A stretch of DNA of 64,000 nt from Pectinatus sp. (lineage in GTDB: Bacteria > Bacillota > Negativicutes > Selenomonadales > Selenomonadaceae), in the NCBI GenBank assembly GCA_020025075.1, contig JAHHSR010000001.1, positions 1-64,000 on the forward strand, given 5' to 3'. The notes under the pieces are model-generated. The model saw only the letters and a program-made list of their open reading frames with translations, made no database searches and was not told the DNA's origin. Within the stretch, counting starts at the first letter, position 1; every line of letters starts with the position of its first letter. The translations under genes and the position numbers were made by a program. Positions 62,201-64,000 of the stretch are shown here, piece by piece.

Positions 62201-62681
62201 CGAAGACCTGGGCGAGCTTTCTAAAAAAGCTAAAGCCCTAAAAAAGGACTGCCAATTCCCCGGCATGGACATTCTCCAATTTGACCTTTTATCTGCCCGT
62301 GAAAATGCTTGCCTTCTGCTGCCCGAAAACAGCGTCGTCTACACGGGAACGCACGACAACAACACTTTAGGCGGCTATTTTGCCGAGGGCATAAATAAGA
62401 GCGCCCGCTGCCATATCAGCGCCAAACTATTGCCCAGCATTGCTGCCCCATCTGATGAGCAGCTCATTTTCAGCACCATCGAAGCCGCTTTTGCCAGTGA
62501 TGCTTGCCTTTGCATTACGCCCATACAAGATTTTCTCCACTTGGGCGCTCAAGCGCGCATGAATCTCCCTGGCACGGTAGGGAAAAACTGGCAATGGCAA
62601 TTAAATGAGGACCAATTTGCCTTTCTTCTGAAAAAGAGCGCCAAATTATACGAGCTAACCAAAAAATATCAGCGCCTTTGA
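59295..62681 (+). CDS. GH13 amylase fused to GH77 4-alpha-glucanotransferase
   Basis: A 1128-residue two-enzyme protein. Residues about 1-120 form a starch-binding-like beta domain, about 125-640 a GH13 alpha-amylase/neopullulanase-like domain (DGVFSHTG, GWRLDVIDEL with the nucleophile Asp, IIGEVWED with acid/base Glu, LLGSHDVERIL), and about 645-1125 a MalQ-like GH77 domain (GVLLHISSLP, GDLPIYPAHDSADTW, IRLDHFRGF with nucleophile, VIAEDLGEL, GTHDNNTLGGYF). Together they would debranch or hydrolyse glycogen and disproportionate maltodextrins. TTG 59295 follows AGGTGAT; GTG 59286 is an alternative. Last gene of the glg operon. Confidence 0.93.
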   Translation: MQREKIEVFHDSQNALYRYPLGARPTESTVKLSIRIECDMPLKAQLRLWQNDCGETLLSLEKCPDSFYEARLKLPDKGQLIWYYFIISLENGQTFYYGNFSNLGGKGSLSENIPPSFQITVFQKEAKTPAWAKKAVFYQIFPDRFYHGQVGFVPKKGALYHADWQDTPFYFKDISSGRIAAYDFFGGDLEGIRQKLPYLLDLGVNALYLNPIFKAQSNHRYDTADYLCIDPILGTEADLKSLCQSAKKKKMHIILDGVFSHTGSDSIYFNRYGTYNSQGAFQTKESPYFSWYDFKQYPKEYACWWNFDTLPDVKETTPSYLDFIISGQDSVLRHWHNCGTNGWRLDVIDELPQKFSRLLYKEAKKINADNLIIGEVWEDASNKISYGLPREYLCGYDMDSAMNYPLRQIIIDFLLMRDNAGQSTQKLKSQLENYPIENAYAMLNLLGSHDVERILTILGEGAPPNGATEMEKALYRLPAEKELLARERLKLAVIFQFTYPGMPCIYYGDEIGLQGFRDPYNRTTFNWDKLSDELFSFYKKVIALRQKNTALQTGFIDFLPSKSDDILAYTRFIDSRHDAFGNICPNSLFIVILNRGKKQPFGLNTANLGAFEFCDCLTGKHFFSSSGQLEITLAQRQALLLQPVPQKAFTKRASGVLLHISSLPQEPCGNIGPIAYQFIDFLKSSGQTYWQFLPLNPPGFGDSPYQSPSSFAGNHDFISPQLLSLDNLLSESEWRSIKTKEDLHRHFKIAYQRFEKDADFKNFCQAQSYWLDDYAAYMALKEKYNAPWPQWPAPERDRKESALSEIRKSDSYSYHLFLQYEFHRQWQKLRAYAQRNGIFLIGDLPIYPAHDSADTWAHRELFDLNPDGSLKAQAGVPPDYFSKTGQLWGNPLYLWPKLAADDYRWWKERLKSCWQKADLIRLDHFRGFADYWAVDANAPTAATGKWLDGLGLVFFASLKKDFGRLFVIAEDLGELSKKAKALKKDCQFPGMDILQFDLLSARENACLLLPENSVVYTGTHDNNTLGGYFAEGINKSARCHISAKLLPSIAAPSDEQLIFSTIEAAFASDACLCITPIQDFLHLGAQARMNLPGTVGKNWQWQLNEDQFAFLLKKSAKLYELTKKYQRL

Positions 62682-62761
62682 TGCCATATCTTCTTTCTTA
62701 AATGGAGGCTAGATGTGAGCAAATCAATGCAAATAATTAATAAGCGAAAATAGTTCACAAT

Positions 62762-62805
62762 AAAAATCCTTTTTTCGGTATCATCTGTGAAAAAAGGATT
62801 TTTTG
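62762..62805 (+). terminator. Intrinsic terminator of the glg operon
   Basis: AAAATCCTTTTTTC (62763-62776) pairs with GAAAAAAGGATTTT (62789-62802), then TTTT. Confidence 0.85.
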
Positions 62806-62886
62806 CTTATTGGCAAGAATTATATATATTTGACTGCAATCACATTATCAAATGGGCATTTTGTCCTTTAAAATCAGGAGATTTAT

Positions 62887-64000
62887 ATGCATAAAAAACT
62901 TTACCTGATGTCAGCAGCTTCGGCAGCAATGCTTTCTTGCTTAATCCCGCCACAGGCGGCTTTAGCAAGCAATATGTCTGATTCCACTAATACTGATGTT
63001 CAGCTGCTCAACTACATTCAGGAAGAAAAAAATTACGCGCGCACGCATCGCCCTAATCCCGAGCTCATCAAGCTGCGCCAGCAAATAAATGAGGAAAAAT
63101 TCATCCGCCCTTTAAATCCCGCTTACCCTGCTCCTATCGTCTTTGAAGGCGATGACCTTTCCTATGACACAAATACTGGCGCTGTCCTAGCTAAAGGCAA
63201 AGTGCGCGTCACCCATGACTACTCTCGCCTTTATGCGCAAGATGTTAGCGGTAATACCAAAAAAGGCTACGTCGAAATTCCAGGCAAGGTGCATGTAGCT
63301 CAATGCATGCCACAAATGATAGCCGATGGGCGCGCAGCCTCTTACAATTACAACGAAAAGGAAGGGCAGATAAAAGACGTCAAGGGCTTTATCGGCAATC
63401 AGCATTTTAAAGGCGAGCAAGCCAACTTTTATCCCACTGAAACAATTATCTACAATGGCTATGTCACGCGCTGCCCGGCCAAAAAGCCCGATTACCGCCT
63501 CAGTGCTGACAAAATCGAAATCTATCCCGATAGCCATCTTGTCGCCTACAATGCCAAGTTCTGGATTAAAAATGTCGTTGTCTACCAAAAAAAGCGTTAT
63601 ATAGCTCCTATTGGCAAAGCTGCTATCGGTTCAAAATCAGCCATTCCCGTCCATCTTAATTTTAACAGTAACGATGGCATGCAAATCCGCTATGAATACA
63701 GCCATAACATAAGCAAAAATATTGATAGCTATGTTCATTTTAATTATTATACAAAGCGTGATTTGCGCAATGTCTATGGCGTCGTTTGGCATGACAAGGC
63801 CTACTCACTTCGCACGGAATATGGCTATTATGAAGACAATAATGACAACTGGATAAAAAAGATTCCAACAGCCATCTTTTCCTACCAGATGCCCATTCCA
63901 AAATCTCCCTTTGACTTTACTTATTCATTAGAGTATGGGCGCTGGAAAAACGGCGAAATATCAAGCTGGCATCGTGAAAATGCCATCGATTTAACCCGTA
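62887..64000 (+). CDS. LptA/LptD-like outer-membrane LPS assembly protein (partial)
   Basis: The first 371 residues of a gene that runs off the window. A signal peptide (MHKKLYLMS, cleavage near ALA-SN, residue 27) is followed by an OstA/LptA-type beta-jellyroll (about 80-230; FEGDDLSYDTNTGAVLAKGKV, AASYNYNEKEGQIKDV, ADKIEIYP) and the beginning of a strand-rich barrel-like part with alternating aromatic/polar residues (IDSYVHFNYYT, YSLRTEYGYYED). That order is the LptD layout, which inserts LPS in the outer membrane. It shows the cell is diderm. SD CAGGAG at 62875-62880. Confidence 0.75.
   Translation, partial: MHKKLYLMSAASAAMLSCLIPPQAALASNMSDSTNTDVQLLNYIQEEKNYARTHRPNPELIKLRQQINEEKFIRPLNPAYPAPIVFEGDDLSYDTNTGAVLAKGKVRVTHDYSRLYAQDVSGNTKKGYVEIPGKVHVAQCMPQMIADGRAASYNYNEKEGQIKDVKGFIGNQHFKGEQANFYPTETIIYNGYVTRCPAKKPDYRLSADKIEIYPDSHLVAYNAKFWIKNVVVYQKKRYIAPIGKAAIGSKSAIPVHLNFNSNDGMQIRYEYSHNISKNIDSYVHFNYYTKRDLRNVYGVVWHDKAYSLRTEYGYYEDNNDNWIKKIPTAIFSYQMPIPKSPFDFTYSLEYGRWKNGEISSWHRENAIDLTR

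Overview
The window looks like chromosome of an anaerobic diderm Firmicute of the class Negativicutes (Selenomonas-like). The genes are Firmicute-type (cdaA-ybbR-glmM, an EndoAI/EndoA pair, the small-basic-protein/DUF881 genes of the division cluster), yet the last gene is an LptA/LptD-like outer-membrane LPS protein with a signal peptide. Lactate oxidation by an Etf-linked enzyme and glycogen storage fit that group. This assignment is inference from gene content; no rRNA or tRNA gene was seen. Many genes have TTG or GTG starts behind good Shine-Dalgarno (SD) sequences.

Layout. 0.3-4.4 kb: a small membrane protein, a deoxyinosine/uracil-type DNA glycosylase, a secreted CAP-domain protein and clpB behind a textbook promoter inside an inverted repeat. 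4.5-6.7 kb: an unrecognised 231-residue protein, a 71-residue protein with an internal duplication, a candidate small RNA, and a long structured leader before an HTH/S24 LexA-like repressor. 6.8-15.1 kb (minus strand): a lactate island with lactate permease, EtfB, EtfA with an N-terminal ferredoxin domain, FAD-linked lactate dehydrogenase, then LutC and a LutB-LutA fusion. A divergent gene encodes a 492-residue regulator with helix-turn-helix-like segments at both ends. 17.0-25.5 kb (minus): GerMN lipoprotein, cell-wall amidase, EndoA/EndoAI, NAD(P)HX repair enzyme, MotB, MotA, FabK, GIY-YIG protein, cyclophilin and a metallo-beta-lactamase-fold protein. 25.7-30.5 kb (plus): cdaA, ybbR, a COG2509-type flavoprotein and glmM. 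30.6-35.2 kb (minus): DEAD-box helicase, pncC, rimO and an orphan solute-binding protein.

35.3-48.7 kb (minus) is the division and cell wall (dcw) cluster, transcribed rsmH, ftsL, murE, murF, mraY, murD, murG, murC, ddl, ftsQ, DUF881, DUF1290, ftsZ. It lacks ftsI, ftsW, murB and ftsA at their usual places, and mraZ is not upstream. An intrinsic terminator sits between ftsL and murE, exactly where ftsI is normally found.

49.8-62.7 kb (plus): a small membrane protein and a CYTH-domain protein, then a complete glycogen cluster: glgC, glgD, glgP, glgB, glgA and a GH13-GH77 fusion preceded by two interlocking inverted repeats. The window ends inside the LptD-like gene.

The strongest candidates for undescribed biology are the 5.2-6.05 kb small-protein/RNA region, the two-ended HTH regulator facing the lactate operon, the interlocked leader at 59.2 kb and the gapped division cluster. 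No CRISPR array, insertion sequence or prophage was recognised.
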